DNA of 64,000 nt from Nocardioides iriomotensis (lineage in GTDB: Bacteria > Actinomycetota > Actinomycetes > Propionibacteriales > Nocardioidaceae): positions 1 to 64,000 of the forward strand of contig NZ_SDPU01000021.1 of assembly GCF_004168035.1 (NCBI RefSeq). The letters are read 5' to 3'. Made by a program: the position numbers and the translations under genes. Positions within the stretch are counted from its first letter, which is position 1, and every line of letters starts with the position of its first letter. Shown one piece after another: positions 1-9,330 of this stretch. A model generated the notes under the pieces. That model was not told the origin of the DNA. It searched no databases and was given only the letters and a program-made list of their open reading frames with translations.

Positions 1-2
1 CC

Positions 3-1565
3 ATGGCCGTCCCGACCTTCGTGGACCGGGTGTCCCTGCACGTCACCGCGGGGCGCGGTGGCAACGGTGTCGCGTCGGTGCACCGCGAGAAGTTCAAGCC
101 GCTGGGCGGGCCCGACGGCGGCAACGGCGGTCCCGGCGGCAGCGTCATCCTCCGTGTCGACCCCGACGTGACGACCCTGGTCGACTACCACCACAGCCCG
201 CACCGGCGCGCCGAGCACGGTGGCCACGGCGCCGGCGGCCACCGCAACGGCGGGCACGGCGCCGACCTGGTGCTGCCCGTCCCCGACGGCACCGTCGTCA
301 CCGACGAGCGGGGCACCGTCCTCGCCGACCTCGTCGGCGCCGGCACCGAGATGGTCGTGGCCGAGGGCGGCCGCGGCGGGCTCGGCAACGCCGCGCTGGC
401 GTCGTCGAAGCGCAAGGCGCCCGGCTTCGCGCTGCTCGGCGAGCCCGGCGACGACCGCGTCGTCGTGCTGGAGCTCAAGGTCGTCGCCGACATCGGCCTG
501 GTCGGCTTCCCGAGCGCCGGCAAGTCCAGCCTGATCGCCGCGCTCTCGCGGGCCCGGCCCAAGATCGCCGACTACCCGTTCACCACGCTCGTGCCCAACC
601 TCGGTGTCGTCACCGCGGGCGACACGACGTTCACCGTCGCCGACGTACCCGGTCTCATCGAGGGCGCGAGCGAGGGACGCGGGCTCGGCCACGACTTCCT
701 CCGCCACGTCGAGCGCTGCGCCGCGCTCGTGCACGTCGTCGACACCGCGACCATGGAGCCGGGACGCGACCCGCTCAGTGACCTCGACGTGATCGAGGGC
801 GAGCTCTCCCGTTACGGCGGGCTCGAGGACCGGCCGCGGCTGGTCGTGCTCAACAAGGTCGACGTGCCGGACGGTCGCGACCTGGCCGAGATCGTGCTGC
901 CCGACCTCGAGGAGCGCGGTCTGACCGTGCTGGAGGTGTCGGCGGCCAGCCACGAGGGCCTGCGCGAGCTGTCGTTCGCGATGGCCGAGATCGTCGCCGC
1001 CGCCCGTGCCGCCAAGCCGGTCGTCGAGGCGACTCGGATCGTGATCCGGCCACCGGCGGCCGCCGGCGGGCCCGAGTTCACGATCAAGGAGACCGGCGAG
1101 GGCTGGCGCGTGCGTGGCGAGAAGCCCGAGCGCTGGGTCCGGCAGACCGACTTCAGCAACGACGAGGCCGTCGGCTTCCTCGCCGACCGGCTCAACCGCC
1201 TCGGCGTGGAGGACCGGCTGCTCCAGCTCGGCGCGGAGGAGGGCGACGCGGTGCTCATCGGCGACGCAGACAACGCGGTCGTCTTCGACTTCAAGCCCAT
1301 GCTCGACGCCGGTGCCGAGATCCTCGGCCGCCGCGGCGAGGACAGCCGCTTCGAGGAGTCCCGTCCCGCCGCCAGGCGCCGCCGCGCGATCCAGGAGGCG
1401 ATGGCCACCCGCGCCCCGGAGGAGACCCGCGCCGACGTGGCCCGCCGCCTCGGCGTCAGCGAGGAGGACGTCGCGGCCGTCACCGAGGAGCTCGGCGACG
1501 CGCTGCCCGAGGACTGGGGCTGGAGCGAGGACGACCCCGACGCCACCGGACAGGACGACGCGTGA
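3..1565 (+). CDS. obgE: GTPase ObgE/CgtA
   Basis: Ribosome-associated GTPase of the Obg family, acting in large-subunit assembly and stress signalling (family knowledge). The 520-residue protein shows the Gly-rich Obg fold at about 3-160, the G domain with P-loop GFPSAGKSS at 168-176, DVPGL at 214-218 and NKVD at 284-287, and a C-terminal OCT domain at about 350-430, followed by an acidic tail. The ATG is only two bases inside the window, so the upstream region (in most bacteria rplU-rpmA) cannot be seen. The stop overlaps the GTG of proB (GTGA), so the two are probably translated together. Confidence 0.96.
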   Translation: MAVPTFVDRVSLHVTAGRGGNGVASVHREKFKPLGGPDGGNGGPGGSVILRVDPDVTTLVDYHHSPHRRAEHGGHGAGGHRNGGHGADLVLPVPDGTVVTDERGTVLADLVGAGTEMVVAEGGRGGLGNAALASSKRKAPGFALLGEPGDDRVVVLELKVVADIGLVGFPSAGKSSLIAALSRARPKIADYPFTTLVPNLGVVTAGDTTFTVADVPGLIEGASEGRGLGHDFLRHVERCAALVHVVDTATMEPGRDPLSDLDVIEGELSRYGGLEDRPRLVVLNKVDVPDGRDLAEIVLPDLEERGLTVLEVSAASHEGLRELSFAMAEIVAAARAAKPVVEATRIVIRPPAAAGGPEFTIKETGEGWRVRGEKPERWVRQTDFSNDEAVGFLADRLNRLGVEDRLLQLGAEEGDAVLIGDADNAVVFDFKPMLDAGAEILGRRGEDSRFEESRPAARRRRAIQEAMATRAPEETRADVARRLGVSEEDVAAVTEELGDALPEDWGWSEDDPDATGQDDA

Positions 1566-2680
1566 GCCTGCGGTCCCACCTCGCCGCCGCCCGGCGGGTC
1601 GTGGTCAAGGTCGGCTCGTCCTCGCTGACCACGGCCGAGGGCGGCATCGACCCCGACCGGGTCAGCGCCCTCGTCGACGCGCTGGCCGCCGTCCGGGCGC
1701 GGGACGCCGAGGTCGTGCTCGTCTCCTCGGGTGCCATCGCCGCCGGCCTCGCGCCGCTCGCGCTCGCTCGCCGCCCACGGGACCTGGCCACCCAGCAGGC
1801 CGCGGCGTCGGTGGGGCAGGGACTGCTGGTGCACCGCTACACCGAGGAGTTCGCCCGGCACGGCCTCGCCGTCGGCCAGGTGCTTCTCACCGTCGACGAC
1901 GTCACCCGCCGCAGCCACTACCGCAACGCCTACCGCACCTTCGCCAAGCTGCTCGAGATGGGCGTGCTGCCGATCGTCAACGAGAACGACACGGTGGCCA
2001 CCACCGAGATCCGGTTCGGCGACAACGACCGGCTCGCCGCCCTCGTGGCGCACCTCGTGCACGCCGACCTGCTGGTGCTGCTCAGCGACGTCGACGGCCT
2101 GTACGACGGCAACCCCGAGCACGACGGCACGTCCCTGCTCACCGACGTGGCGTCCGACGACGACTTGGCCGGCGTGAGCATCGGCCGGACCGGCTCGGCC
2201 GGGATCGGCACCGGCGGGATGCAGACCAAGGTCGAGGCCGCCCGGATCGCCACCGGCGCGGGCATCCCGGTCGTGCTCACCTCCGCCGCGCAGGCCGCCG
2301 CGGCCTTGGCCGGCGACGACGTCGGCACGGTCTTCCACCCCACCGGCAAGCGCCGCCCGACGCGGCTGCTCTGGCTCGCCCACGCCACCGAGGGCAAGGG
2401 CCGTGTGCACCTCGACGACGGCGCCGTCCACGCGCTGGTCGAGCGCCGCGCGTCGCTGCTGCCCGCGGGCATCACCGACGTCACCGGCACGTTCGTGGCG
2501 GGTGACCCGGTCGACCTCGTGGACGCGCGCGGCGCTGTCGTCGCGCGCGGGCTGGTCAACTACGACTCCGCCGAGCTGCCGGGCCTGCTCGGCAAGTCGA
2601 CCCGCGACCTGGCCCGCGAGCTCGGGTCGTCGTACGAGCGCGAGGTCGTGCACCGCGACGACCTCGTCGTCCTGAGGTGA
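1562..2680 (+). CDS. proB: Glutamate 5-kinase
   Basis: First enzyme of proline synthesis: phosphorylates glutamate to gamma-glutamyl phosphate with ATP in the cytosol. The 372-residue protein has an amino-acid-kinase domain (about 10-265, beginning with VVVKVGSSS around Lys16 and containing the NENDTVAT and [12 protein letters not shown] segments) and a C-terminal PUA domain (about 280-360), the full-length bacterial arrangement. Start GTG overlaps the obgE stop. proA follows after one small gene, so the proline pathway pair is nearly contiguous. Confidence 0.96.
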   Translation: MSLRSHLAAARRVVVKVGSSSLTTAEGGIDPDRVSALVDALAAVRARDAEVVLVSSGAIAAGLAPLALARRPRDLATQQAAASVGQGLLVHRYTEEFARHGLAVGQVLLTVDDVTRRSHYRNAYRTFAKLLEMGVLPIVNENDTVATTEIRFGDNDRLAALVAHLVHADLLVLLSDVDGLYDGNPEHDGTSLLTDVASDDDLAGVSIGRTGSAGIGTGGMQTKVEAARIATGAGIPVVLTSAAQAAAALAGDDVGTVFHPTGKRRPTRLLWLAHATEGKGRVHLDDGAVHALVERRASLLPAGITDVTGTFVAGDPVDLVDARGAVVARGLVNYDSAELPGLLGKSTRDLARELGSSYEREVVHRDDLVVLR

Positions 2681-2774
2681 CATCCGCCGGGCCGTTTTCG
2701 CGTGTTCCGCCACGGTCCCGGTCAAACCCCGGAACACTGGGCGATGCTGGTTCGACGGTCCGACCCTGGGAGAG

Positions 2775-3137
2775 GTGAAGCGGCAGGTGACCGAGGCGAT
2801 CCGACTCTGGCACGTCACCATCACGGTGGCGGGCGAGCCGCTCGAGCCGCTCATCGTGCGCAACGGGCTGCGTCGGCTGGCCGACCAGAGGCCGTTCCTG
2901 CACTCGCTGAAGTACGCCGCCGGCCGCGCCGAGATCCAGTACTGGGAGCAGGCCGACAGCCTCCTCGACGCCTCGTCCCTCGCCCTGCGTGTGTGGAACG
3001 AGCACCGCGAGCCGGCCGGCCTGCCCCGCTGGGAGGTCGTCGGCCTGGAGGTGCTGGAGCGCAGCGTCTACCTCAGCCGCGGCATGGAGTACTCCGTGAT
3101 CGTCGACCTGCAGGACGTCACACCGCTGCCGTTCTGA
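2775..3137 (+). CDS. Conserved small protein between proB and proA
   Basis: A 120-residue protein I do not recognise as a named family. It starts with GTG directly after GGGAGAG; a second in-frame GTG at 2787 gives more usual spacing and may be the true start. The sequence is globular, without signal peptide or membrane segment; it reads as an alpha/beta domain with several aromatic residues ([19 protein letters not shown], then a C-terminal [10 protein letters not shown]-like strand). Codon use matches its neighbours. It could be a small binding or regulatory protein; position alone ties it to proline synthesis, and that is weak. Confidence 0.72.
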   Translation: MKRQVTEAIRLWHVTITVAGEPLEPLIVRNGLRRLADQRPFLHSLKYAAGRAEIQYWEQADSLLDASSLALRVWNEHREPAGLPRWEVVGLEVLERSVYLSRGMEYSVIVDLQDVTPLPF

Positions 3138-3195
3138 CCCGTCTGCGCGGCGGGACGCGGTCCGCACAGCCGCCGGCGCGACCTACGCTTGCCCC

Positions 3196-4437
3196 ATGAA
3201 CGAGGTCGAGTCCGTCGCCCGCCGCGCCCGCGCGGCGTCCGTGGACCTGGCGCTGGCGACCCGGGCCACCAAGGACGCGGCGCTGCACGCCATGGCCGAC
3301 GCGCTGGAGGCCGCCACCGGGTCGATCCGGGAGGCCAACGCTGCCGACGTCGACGCCGCCCGCGCGGCCGGGACGCCCGAGGCGATCATCGACCGGCTCC
3401 GGCTCGACGAGGACCGCGTGCGCGGGATGGCCGACGGGCTCCGTGACGTGGCCGGACTGGCCGACCCCGTCGGCGAGGTCGTCCGCGGCTCGACGCTCGC
3501 GAACGGCCTCGAGCTGCGCCAGGTGCGGGTGCCGTTCGGCGTCGTCGGGATCATCTACGAGGCCCGGCCCAACGTCACCGCCGACGCCGCCGGCATCTGC
3601 CTCAAGAGCGGCAACGCAGTCCTGCTTCGCGGCTCGTCGAGCGCGCTGCGCTCCAACACCGAGATCGTCCGTGTCCTGCGCGAGGCCGCCGAGGCGAGCG
3701 GGCTGCCGGCCGACGTCGTCCAGCTGGTGCCGGGGGAGGGCCACGACCCCGCCAAGGCGCTGATGCGCGCCCGCGGCCTGGTCGACGTGCTCATCCCGCG
3801 CGGCGGCGCCGGGCTGATCCGGTCGGTGGTCGAGGAGTCGACCGTGCCCGTCATCGAGACCGGCGTCGGCAACTGCCACGTCTACGTCGACCGCGACGCC
3901 GACCTCGACCAGGCGCTGGCGATCGTGCTCAACGCCAAGACCCACCGGCCGTCCGTCTGCAACGCCGCCGAGTCGCTGCTCGTGCACGCCGACGTCGCCG
4001 ACGAGTTCCTGCCGCGGGTCGTCACCGCGCTCCAGGACGCGGGCGTCACCGTCCACGGCGACGACCGGTTCGGCGCCCTCGATGGCGTCGTACCCGCGAC
4101 CGACGAGGACTGGGACCGCGAGTACCTCGCCCTCGACATCGCGGCCGCGGTGGTCCCCGACCTCGACGCCGCCCTGGCGCACATCCGCACCCACTCGTCG
4201 GGTCACAGCGAGGCGATCGTGACCCGCTCCCAGCAGGCCGCCCGCCGGTTCACCGCGGCCGTCGACGCCGCCGCCGTCCTGGTCAACGCCTCGACCCGGT
4301 TCACCGACGGCGGTGAGTTCGGGTTCGGCGCGGAGATCGGGATCTCGACCCAGAAGCTGCACGCCCGCGGCCCGATGGGGCTGCCGGAGATGACGTCGAC
4401 GAAGTACGTCGTCACCGGGGAGGGACACGTCCGCTGA
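3196..4437 (+). CDS. proA: Glutamate-5-semialdehyde dehydrogenase
   Basis: Second step of proline synthesis: NADPH-dependent reduction of gamma-glutamyl phosphate to the semialdehyde. The 413-residue protein has the aldehyde-dehydrogenase fold with the catalytic Cys255 in [13 protein letters not shown] and the typical C-terminal [22 protein letters not shown]. The start ATG lies six bases after TACGCT (3184-3189), an actinobacterial -10 hexamer, with no Shine-Dalgarno, so the mRNA is probably leaderless and separate from the proB message. Confidence 0.96.
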   Translation: MNEVESVARRARAASVDLALATRATKDAALHAMADALEAATGSIREANAADVDAARAAGTPEAIIDRLRLDEDRVRGMADGLRDVAGLADPVGEVVRGSTLANGLELRQVRVPFGVVGIIYEARPNVTADAAGICLKSGNAVLLRGSSSALRSNTEIVRVLREAAEASGLPADVVQLVPGEGHDPAKALMRARGLVDVLIPRGGAGLIRSVVEESTVPVIETGVGNCHVYVDRDADLDQALAIVLNAKTHRPSVCNAAESLLVHADVADEFLPRVVTALQDAGVTVHGDDRFGALDGVVPATDEDWDREYLALDIAAAVVPDLDAALAHIRTHSSGHSEAIVTRSQQAARRFTAAVDAAAVLVNASTRFTDGGEFGFGAEIGISTQKLHARGPMGLPEMTSTKYVVTGEGHVR

Positions 4438-4476
4438 GCCTGTGACCCCAGGTGCCTGTCGGCGCAGGCTGTCAGG

Positions 4477-5667
4477 ATGACCGGCATGACGCGCAGGTTC
4501 ACGACCGCGGAGCGCCGGGCCCGGCTGGCCCGGCGGCACCTGCTGCTGCCGGCGCTGCGCACCGACGACGTCGTCGCGCTCACCGACGCGGTCGTCGCGC
4601 TGCACTCGACCGACCCGGTCACCGTCCACCTCTCGGCCGCCGCCCGGATGGCGCACCCGTCGATCCCGGCCGTCGAGCGGTGCCTGTACGACGACCGCGC
4701 GCTCGTGCGGCACCACGCGATGCGCCGCACGCTGTGGATCGCGCGGCCCGAGGTCGTCCGGTGGATGCACGCCGCCTGCACGCGCAAGCAGGCCGCCGTG
4801 GAGCACCGCCGCACGGCGAAGTTCCTCACCGACGCCGGCCGCGACGACGCCGACGCGTGGATCGCCGGGGCCCGCAAGCAGGTCCTCGACCTGCTGCACG
4901 AGCAGGGCCCGATGACCACCCGGCGGCTCGGCGAGGAGCTCCCCGAGCTGCGCGTGCCGATCGGGCTGGCGCCGGGCAAGTCCTACGCCGCGACCATCTC
5001 GGCGCACACCCGGATCCCGCTGCTGCTCGGCTTCGAGGGTGCGCTGGTGCGCACCCGCCCGGCGGGCAGCTGGGTCAGCGGTGCCTACGTCTGGGACGCG
5101 ATGGACACCTGGATGCCCGGCGGCGTCGGCGACCTGACCGAGCAGGAGGGCTCGGTGCCGCTCGCCGACGCCTACCTCCGCCGGTTCGGGCCGGTCACGC
5201 AGCGCGACCTGCAGTGGTGGACCGGCTGGACGGTCGCGCTCACCAAGCACGCGCTCGCCGGTGCCGGCGCCGAGGCCGTCGAGCTCGAGGACGGGCCCGG
5301 CTGGGTCGCCGCCGGCGACGCCGAGAGCGCCGACGACGCACCGGTGCCGTCCTGGGTCGCGCTGCTGCCGAGCCTCGACCCGACGACGATGGGCTGGAAG
5401 GACCGGGGCTGGTACCTCGACCCGGCCTGCGCGGACGCCTTCGACAGCGTCGGCAACGCCGGCGCCACGATCTGGGCAGACGGCCGCGTGGTCGGTGCGT
5501 GGGCGCTGGGGGAGGACGGTGCGTTCCTGTCGCACTACTTCCTCGAGGTCTCCGACGGCACCCGCCGGGCCGTCCTCCAGGAGGCCGAGCGGCTCCAGGC
5601 GCTGGTGGGGGAGACCCGGTTCTCCGTGCGATTTCCCGGCCACATGCAGAAGTCCCTGAACGGATGA
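4477..5667 (+). CDS. Winged-helix DNA-binding domain protein, AlkZ superfamily (HTH_42)
   Basis: A 396-residue protein of the HTH_42 family, which includes the AlkZ and YcaQ/AlkX DNA glycosylases that unhook crosslinks and bulky alkyl adducts. Three winged-helix units are expected; visible are the N-terminal ARRHLLLPALR helix, TMRGTLW-like RRTLWIARPEVV and C-terminal GATIWADGRVVGAW. In AlkZ the catalytic motif is Q-x-Q; here the equivalent segment is H43-S-T45-D46, so activity as an AlkZ-type glycosylase is uncertain. The other paralogue in this window (44.6-45.6 kb) has Q-A-Q. ATG follows CAGGCT by six bases. Confidence 0.85.
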   Translation: MTGMTRRFTTAERRARLARRHLLLPALRTDDVVALTDAVVALHSTDPVTVHLSAAARMAHPSIPAVERCLYDDRALVRHHAMRRTLWIARPEVVRWMHAACTRKQAAVEHRRTAKFLTDAGRDDADAWIAGARKQVLDLLHEQGPMTTRRLGEELPELRVPIGLAPGKSYAATISAHTRIPLLLGFEGALVRTRPAGSWVSGAYVWDAMDTWMPGGVGDLTEQEGSVPLADAYLRRFGPVTQRDLQWWTGWTVALTKHALAGAGAEAVELEDGPGWVAAGDAESADDAPVPSWVALLPSLDPTTMGWKDRGWYLDPACADAFDSVGNAGATIWADGRVVGAWALGEDGAFLSHYFLEVSDGTRRAVLQEAERLQALVGETRFSVRFPGHMQKSLNG

Positions 5668-5690
5668 GTCCGCGTGGCTAGCCTGAACAC

Positions 5691-6317
5691 ATGACGGTGA
5701 CCGAGGACTCCGGTCTGGACGTCTGGGCCGACCCGGCGGCCGAGCGCCTGGGCACCCCGGCCAACGTGCTGACCGTCGTCCGCACGCTGGCCGCCGTCGC
5801 GCTGGCCGCCTGGGCCGCGGTCGAGGGCCATCTCGGCCTGCTCGTGCTGTCGCTGGCCGTCTACTGGGTCGGCGACGTCGCCGACGGGATCGTCGCCCGC
5901 TACGCGCGCTGCGAGACCCGGATCGGCGCGGTGCTCGACATCCTCTGCGACCGGTTCTGCGCGGCCGCTTTCTACCTCGGTCTGGTGTGGCTGCACCCGG
6001 AGTACGCCCTGCCGGTGATGGTCTACCTCGCGGAGTTCATGGTCGTCGACTGCTTCCTGTCCCTGGCGTTCCTGGCCTGGCCCATCCGCAGCCCCAACTA
6101 CTTCTACGTCGTCGACCGCACCACCTGGGTCTGGAACTGGTCCAAGCCGGCCAAGGCGGCCAACTCCGCGATCTTCGCGGTGCTGCTGCTGACGACGGGC
6201 TGGACCTGGCTGGCGCTCGCCGCGGCCTCGGCGTTGCTGGTGCTCAAGAGCGTCTCGGTGGTGCGGCTCGTCCGCGTCGGCCTCCCGGTCCCGGGCGCGG
6301 CCGGCGCGATAGGGTGA
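5691..6317 (+). CDS. CDP-alcohol phosphatidyltransferase family protein
   Basis: Integral membrane enzyme that transfers a phosphatidyl group from CDP-diacylglycerol to an alcohol. The 208-residue protein contains the family signature in GDVADGIVARYA followed by GAVLDILCDR (D-x2-D-G-x2-A-R, then G-x3-D-x3-D), with all metal-binding Asp present, and about five or six hydrophobic segments. The acceptor alcohol cannot be told from sequence. ATG 5691 lies six bases after TAGCCT (5679-5684), so it is probably leaderless. Confidence 0.88.
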   Translation: MTVTEDSGLDVWADPAAERLGTPANVLTVVRTLAAVALAAWAAVEGHLGLLVLSLAVYWVGDVADGIVARYARCETRIGAVLDILCDRFCAAAFYLGLVWLHPEYALPVMVYLAEFMVVDCFLSLAFLAWPIRSPNYFYVVDRTTWVWNWSKPAKAANSAIFAVLLLTTGWTWLALAAASALLVLKSVSVVRLVRVGLPVPGAAGAIG

Positions 6318-6322
6318 CGCCC

Positions 6323-6487
6323 ATGTCGCTCACGCCTCTGGTCACGACCGTGGTGCCCGCCCTGTCCGAGGGCGCGGCCCACGAGCCCGCAGTCAGCCCC
6401 TACGTCGTCGGCGTCAGCGTGTTCGGCGTGCTGCTCGTGCTGATGCTCGGTCTGCTGATGTTCGGTGCGGGCCGCGACCACTCCTGA
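6323..6487 (+). CDS. 54-residue single-pass membrane protein
   Basis: A short protein starting MSLTPLVTTVV, with one strong hydrophobic helix (about 27-47, VVGVSVFGVLLVLMLGLLMF) and a short Gly-Arg-Asp-His tail. TAGGGT at 6310-6315 overlaps the stop of the upstream gene and sits seven bases before the ATG, which supports this start and leaderless expression. It lies between a phospholipid-synthesis enzyme and nadD. I know of no function for it. Confidence 0.75.
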   Translation: MSLTPLVTTVVPALSEGAAHEPAVSPYVVGVSVFGVLLVLMLGLLMFGAGRDHS

Positions 6488-6510
6488 CCCCTGCTCGATG
6501 ACGGTGACGG

Positions 6511-7185
6511 GTGAGTGAGCGCGAGGGGCGTCCCTCCGCCCACCCGACCCGGCGCCGCGTGGGGGTCATGGGCGGCACCTTCGACCCGATCCACCACGGG
6601 CACCTCGTGGCCGCCAGTGAGGTGCAGTCCTGGTTCGGGCTGAGCGAGGTCGTGTTCGTGCCGACGGGACAGCCCTGGCAGAAGAGCGAGCGGCAGGTGT
6701 CGCCTGCCGAGCACCGCTACCTGATGACGGTCATCGCGACGGCGTCGAACCCGCGGTTCTGGGTGAGCCGGGTCGACATCGACCGGGACGGCCCGACGTA
6801 CACCGCCGACACGCTGCGGGACCTCCAGGCGCTGATGCCGGACGCCGAGCTGTACTTCATCACCGGCGCCGACGCCCTGGGCGACATCTTCACGTGGCGG
6901 GACGCGGCCGGGCTGTTCGAGCTCGCGCACTTCGTCGGCTGCACGCGGCCGGGCTACGAGATGGACCGCTCCACGCTCGCCGGCATCCCGAGCGACCGCG
7001 TCACGATCGTGGAGATCCCCGCGCTGGCGATCTCGTCGACCGACTGCCGCGAGCGCCAGGCCGCCGGGGACCCCGTGTGGTACCTCGTCCCCGACGGTGT
7101 GGTGCAGTACATCAACAAGCACAACCTCTACCGCAAGCCCGGCGCGGCCGAGGACGGACTCCCGCTAGGAACAACCACCGCATGA
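6511..7185 (+). CDS. nadD: Nicotinate-nucleotide adenylyltransferase
   Basis: Converts nicotinate mononucleotide and ATP to nicotinic acid adenine dinucleotide in NAD synthesis. The 224-residue protein has the nucleotidyltransferase motif [12 protein letters not shown] at 21-32 and the C-terminal [13 protein letters not shown] segment of the family. The GTG start gives a 19-residue extension before the domain; GTG at codon 19 (RVGVMGG) is too late. The stop overlaps the rsfS start by ATGA, an order also found in mycobacteria (nadD-rsfS-gpgP). Confidence 0.94.
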   Translation: MSEREGRPSAHPTRRRVGVMGGTFDPIHHGHLVAASEVQSWFGLSEVVFVPTGQPWQKSERQVSPAEHRYLMTVIATASNPRFWVSRVDIDRDGPTYTADTLRDLQALMPDAELYFITGADALGDIFTWRDAAGLFELAHFVGCTRPGYEMDRSTLAGIPSDRVTIVEIPALAISSTDCRERQAAGDPVWYLVPDGVVQYINKHNLYRKPGAAEDGLPLGTTTA

Positions 7186-7562
7186 CCGCTACCGACCGCG
7201 CACTCGAGCTCGTCGTCGCCGCCGCCCAGGCGGCCTCCGACAAGCTCGCCGAGAACATCATCGCCTTCGACGTCTCGGAGCAGCTCGTCATCACCGACGC
7301 CTTCGTGCTCTGCTCGGCGCCCAGCGACCGTCAGGTCAAGGCGATCGTCGACGAGATCGAGGACAAGCTGCGCGAGATCGGTGCCAAGCCGGTCCGCCGC
7401 GAGGGCGAGCGCGACGGCCGCTGGGTGCTCATCGACTACGCCGACATCGTGGTGCACGTGCAGCACGAGGAGGAGCGGTCCTTCTACGCCCTCGAGCGGC
7501 TCTGGCGCGACTGCCCGCTGATCGACCTGCCCGCCACGGTCACGTCCGGCCGCGGGCAGTGA
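7182..7562 (+). CDS. rsfS: Ribosomal silencing factor RsfS
   Basis: Binds ribosomal protein L14 and blocks subunit joining when nutrients are short (family knowledge). The 126-residue protein has the DUF143 core: [27 protein letters not shown] and the ending [28 protein letters not shown]. It overlaps nadD upstream (ATGA) and the phosphatase downstream (GTGA), so the three genes form a tightly coupled operon. Confidence 0.95.
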   Translation: MTATDRALELVVAAAQAASDKLAENIIAFDVSEQLVITDAFVLCSAPSDRQVKAIVDEIEDKLREIGAKPVRREGERDGRWVLIDYADIVVHVQHEEERSFYALERLWRDCPLIDLPATVTSGRGQ

Positions 7563-8260
7563 CCCGCGACCTCGACACGGCCGGCGCTCCGGACGCGGAG
7601 GAGCAGCCCGGCCGCCGGCTCGTCGTGCTCCGGCACGGCCGCACCGAGTGGAACGCCATCGGCCGCGGCCAGGGCCACGCGAACATCCCGCTCGACGACC
7701 TCGGTCACGCCCAGGCGGCCGCGGCCGCGCCGTACCTCGCCGGGCTGGAGCCGGTCGCCCTGTTCACCTCCGACCTGGCCCGTGCGCGCGAGACCTGCAC
7801 GTACGTCGAGAAGGCGACCGGGCTGAGCGCCGTCGAGGACCCGCGGCTGCGGGAGTTCGACATCGGCGCGCGGCAGGGCCTGACGATGCCGGAGTTCGCC
7901 GAGAAGTACCCGGCCGAGCACGCCGCCTGGGCGCGCGGCGACGGCATGACGCGGCTGCCCGGTGCCGAGATCACGCCCGAGGTCGAGGAGCGCATGCGGC
8001 CCGCCCTCCAGGACGCCCTCGACGCCGCCGGCCCCGGGGAGACCGTCGTCACGGTGACGCACGGCGCCTCCCTGAAGATCGGCGTCGTCGCGCTCCTCGG
8101 CTGGCCGGCCGAGCTCGCAACCTCGCTCCAGGGCATCGACAACTGCGCCTGGGTGACGCTCGAGGAGCTGACCTACGGCGGCAGGCTGCGGCTCACCGGC
8201 TACAACGAGTCGGTGACGCCCGGGCACACCGCGCCGAAGCGTCTCCCCGACGAGGGCTGA
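7559..8260 (+). CDS. Histidine phosphatase family protein, GpgP-like
   Basis: Branch-1 histidine phosphatase of 233 residues with the catalytic RHG at 25-27 (His26) and second His168 in VTHGASLK. In mycobacteria the gene in this exact position after nadD-rsfS is gpgP, glucosyl-3-phosphoglycerate phosphatase, so that role is the leading guess; broad phosphatase or alpha-ribazole phosphatase activity cannot be excluded from sequence. GTG start overlaps the rsfS stop. Confidence 0.88.
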   Translation: MTRDLDTAGAPDAEEQPGRRLVVLRHGRTEWNAIGRGQGHANIPLDDLGHAQAAAAAPYLAGLEPVALFTSDLARARETCTYVEKATGLSAVEDPRLREFDIGARQGLTMPEFAEKYPAEHAAWARGDGMTRLPGAEITPEVEERMRPALQDALDAAGPGETVVTVTHGASLKIGVVALLGWPAELATSLQGIDNCAWVTLEELTYGGRLRLTGYNESVTPGHTAPKRLPDEG

Positions 8261-8308
8261 CCGCCCGCGAGAGCCGCCCCCGATTTCGTGTGGGCGGGGG
8301 ACGCCCGC

Positions 8309-8314
8309 TAGTAT
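8309..8314 (+). promoter_or_regulatory. -10 hexamer for tRNA-Ala
   Basis: TAGTAT fits TAnnnT and lies 27 bases before the mature 5' end of the tRNA, which leaves a short 5' leader for RNase P. Confidence 0.55.
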
Positions 8315-8341
8315 TTCCGCCGTTGCCCGAACCAGGGCGGC

Positions 8342-8417
8342 GGGGCTGTGGCGCAGCTGGTAGCGCACCTCCATGGCATGGAGGGGGTCAGGGGTTCGAG
8401 TCCCCTCAGCTCCACCA
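8342..8417 (+). tRNA. tRNA-Ala (anticodon GGC)
   Basis: Complete 76-base cloverleaf with encoded CCA. Acceptor GGGGCTG pairs with CAGCTCC (one G-U), D arm GCGC/GCGC, anticodon stem CCTCC/GGAGG around loop ATGGCAT giving anticodon GGC, and T arm GGGGTTCGAGTCCCC reads as stem plus TTCGAGT loop. A terminator hairpin follows. Confidence 0.96.
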
Positions 8418-8426
8418 GACACCGAG

Positions 8427-8453
8427 AAGGCCGGTTCGTGAGGACCGGCCTTT
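8427..8453 (+). terminator. Terminator after tRNA-Ala
   Basis: Nine-base stem AAGGCCGGT / ACCGGCCTT with an 8-base loop and a short T run. Confidence 0.75.
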
Positions 8454-8475
8454 CGCGCGTCCTGGCTGCTTTTCG

Positions 8476-8552
8476 GCGCAGCTGGCAGCGGCTCTCTCAT
8501 CCTGGCCATGGCAGGGAGGGGGTCAGGGGTTCGAGTCCCCTCAGCTCCACCA
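8476..8552 (+). pseudogene. Degenerate second copy of tRNA-Ala
   Basis: Positions 8515-8557 repeat 8380-8422 exactly (43 bases: 3' anticodon arm, variable loop, T arm, acceptor 3' strand, CCA and 5 bases beyond), and GCGCAGCTGG of the D arm (8476-8485) is also kept. The 5' acceptor strand is damaged (only GGCTG at 8464-8468 could pair, at wrong spacing) and the anticodon region has 10 extra bases, so a normal cloverleaf does not form. It has its own terminator. A partial tandem duplication that has decayed is the simplest reading; an attachment-site remnant is the alternative. Confidence 0.75.
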
Positions 8553-8560
8553 GACACGAC

Positions 8561-8586
8561 AAGACCGGCCCTCGTGGCCGGTCTTT
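8561..8586. terminator. Bidirectional terminator after the tRNA copy
   Basis: Perfect 10-base stem AAGACCGGCC / GGCCGGTCTT around CTCGT, flanked by A on the left and T on the right, between the tRNA copy and the convergent TetR gene. Confidence 0.75.
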
Positions 8587-8592
8587 CGCTTT

Positions 8593-9273
8593 CTAGGTGC
8601 GGAGCCCACCCACCGCGTCCAGCACCAGGTCGAGGCCGACGTCGAACTCGTCGGCGAAGTCGTAGCCGCCCGCCAGCACCACCTCGCTCATGAACTCCGC
8701 GAGGTGGGGGAGCTCGACGGCGGCGTGCTGGTCGAGGATGCCGGCCGCCACGTCGGGCGCGGAGGCGTCGTCGAACGGCAGCTGCTGCTCCTGGAGCAGG
8801 AAGCCCATCACGTACGCGTCGAGCAGCGCGTAGGCGTGGCCGGTGGCGCGGACCGTGAAGCCGGTACGGCGCAGGAACCCGAGCGTCGCGTCGTGGTGCC
8901 GGATCGTCTCGTAGCCCGGGGTGGCGCGCGACTCCATGACGGCCAGCGCCCACCCGTGCCGCCGCAGCGCCGCACGCTGGGCCACGGCGCGCTCGCGCAA
9001 CCCGGCGCGCCAGTCGTCCCCCTGGGGAACGGCCATCTCCGCGAACACCTGGTCGACCATCGCGTCGAGCAGGGCGGTCTTGTTCGGGACGTGGTGGTAC
9101 AGCGACATCGCCTCCACGCCGAGCCGCTCGCCGAGGCGCCGCATGCTCAGCCGGTCGAGACCCTCGGCGTCTGCCATCGCCACCGCCGCCTCGACCACCG
9201 CCTCGCGGGTCAGGGGCGCGCGGTCGGCGGGGGAGCGGCGGGCTCGGTTCGGCATGCGGTTCCTCTCGGCCAT
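8593..9273 (-). CDS. TetR family transcriptional regulator
   Basis: A 226-residue repressor. The N-terminal helix-turn-helix reads GLDRLSMRRLGERLGVEAMSLYHHVPNKTALLDAM, typical of TetR proteins with a tetracycline-repressor-type C-terminal domain, here rich in aromatic and His residues for a ligand. It is divergent from a zinc-type oxidoreductase; two 13-base operators lie in between, one only eight bases from this start. AAGGAAG precedes the ATG. Likely represses itself and the oxidoreductase. Confidence 0.92.
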   Translation of the reverse strand: MAERNRMPNRARRSPADRAPLTREAVVEAAVAMADAEGLDRLSMRRLGERLGVEAMSLYHHVPNKTALLDAMVDQVFAEMAVPQGDDWRAGLRERAVAQRAALRRHGWALAVMESRATPGYETIRHHDATLGFLRRTGFTVRATGHAYALLDAYVMGFLLQEQQLPFDDASAPDVAAGILDQHAAVELPHLAEFMSEVVLAGGYDFADEFDVGLDLVLDAVGGLRT

Positions 9274-9280
9274 TGACTTC

Positions 9281-9316
9281 CTTACAATGTAAGCCTACTC
9301 TTCCTTACAGTGTAAG
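9281..9316. promoter_or_regulatory. Paired TetR operators
   Basis: CTTACAATGTAAG (9281-9293) and CTTACAGTGTAAG (9304-9316) are near-identical palindromes, starts 23 bases apart, each preceded by TTC, in the 57-bp gap between divergent tetR and oxidoreductase genes. Confidence 0.85.
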
Positions 9317-9330
9317 ACAGTCGAGGAGGC

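Noticed and set aside
812-2863. Long minus-strand open frame opposite obgE and proB
   Set aside because: Arg/Gly/Val-rich shadow with no domain; high GC keeps antisense frames open.
8342-8557. Attachment-site pair flanking a mobile element
   Set aside because: Only 135 bases separate the copies and no integrase is near; kept only as an alternative to a decayed duplication.
8348-8596. Open frame of 82 codons over the tRNA-Ala region
   Set aside because: It is a translation of the tRNA and its degenerate copy; the repeated GVRGSSPLSSTRH comes from the T arm.
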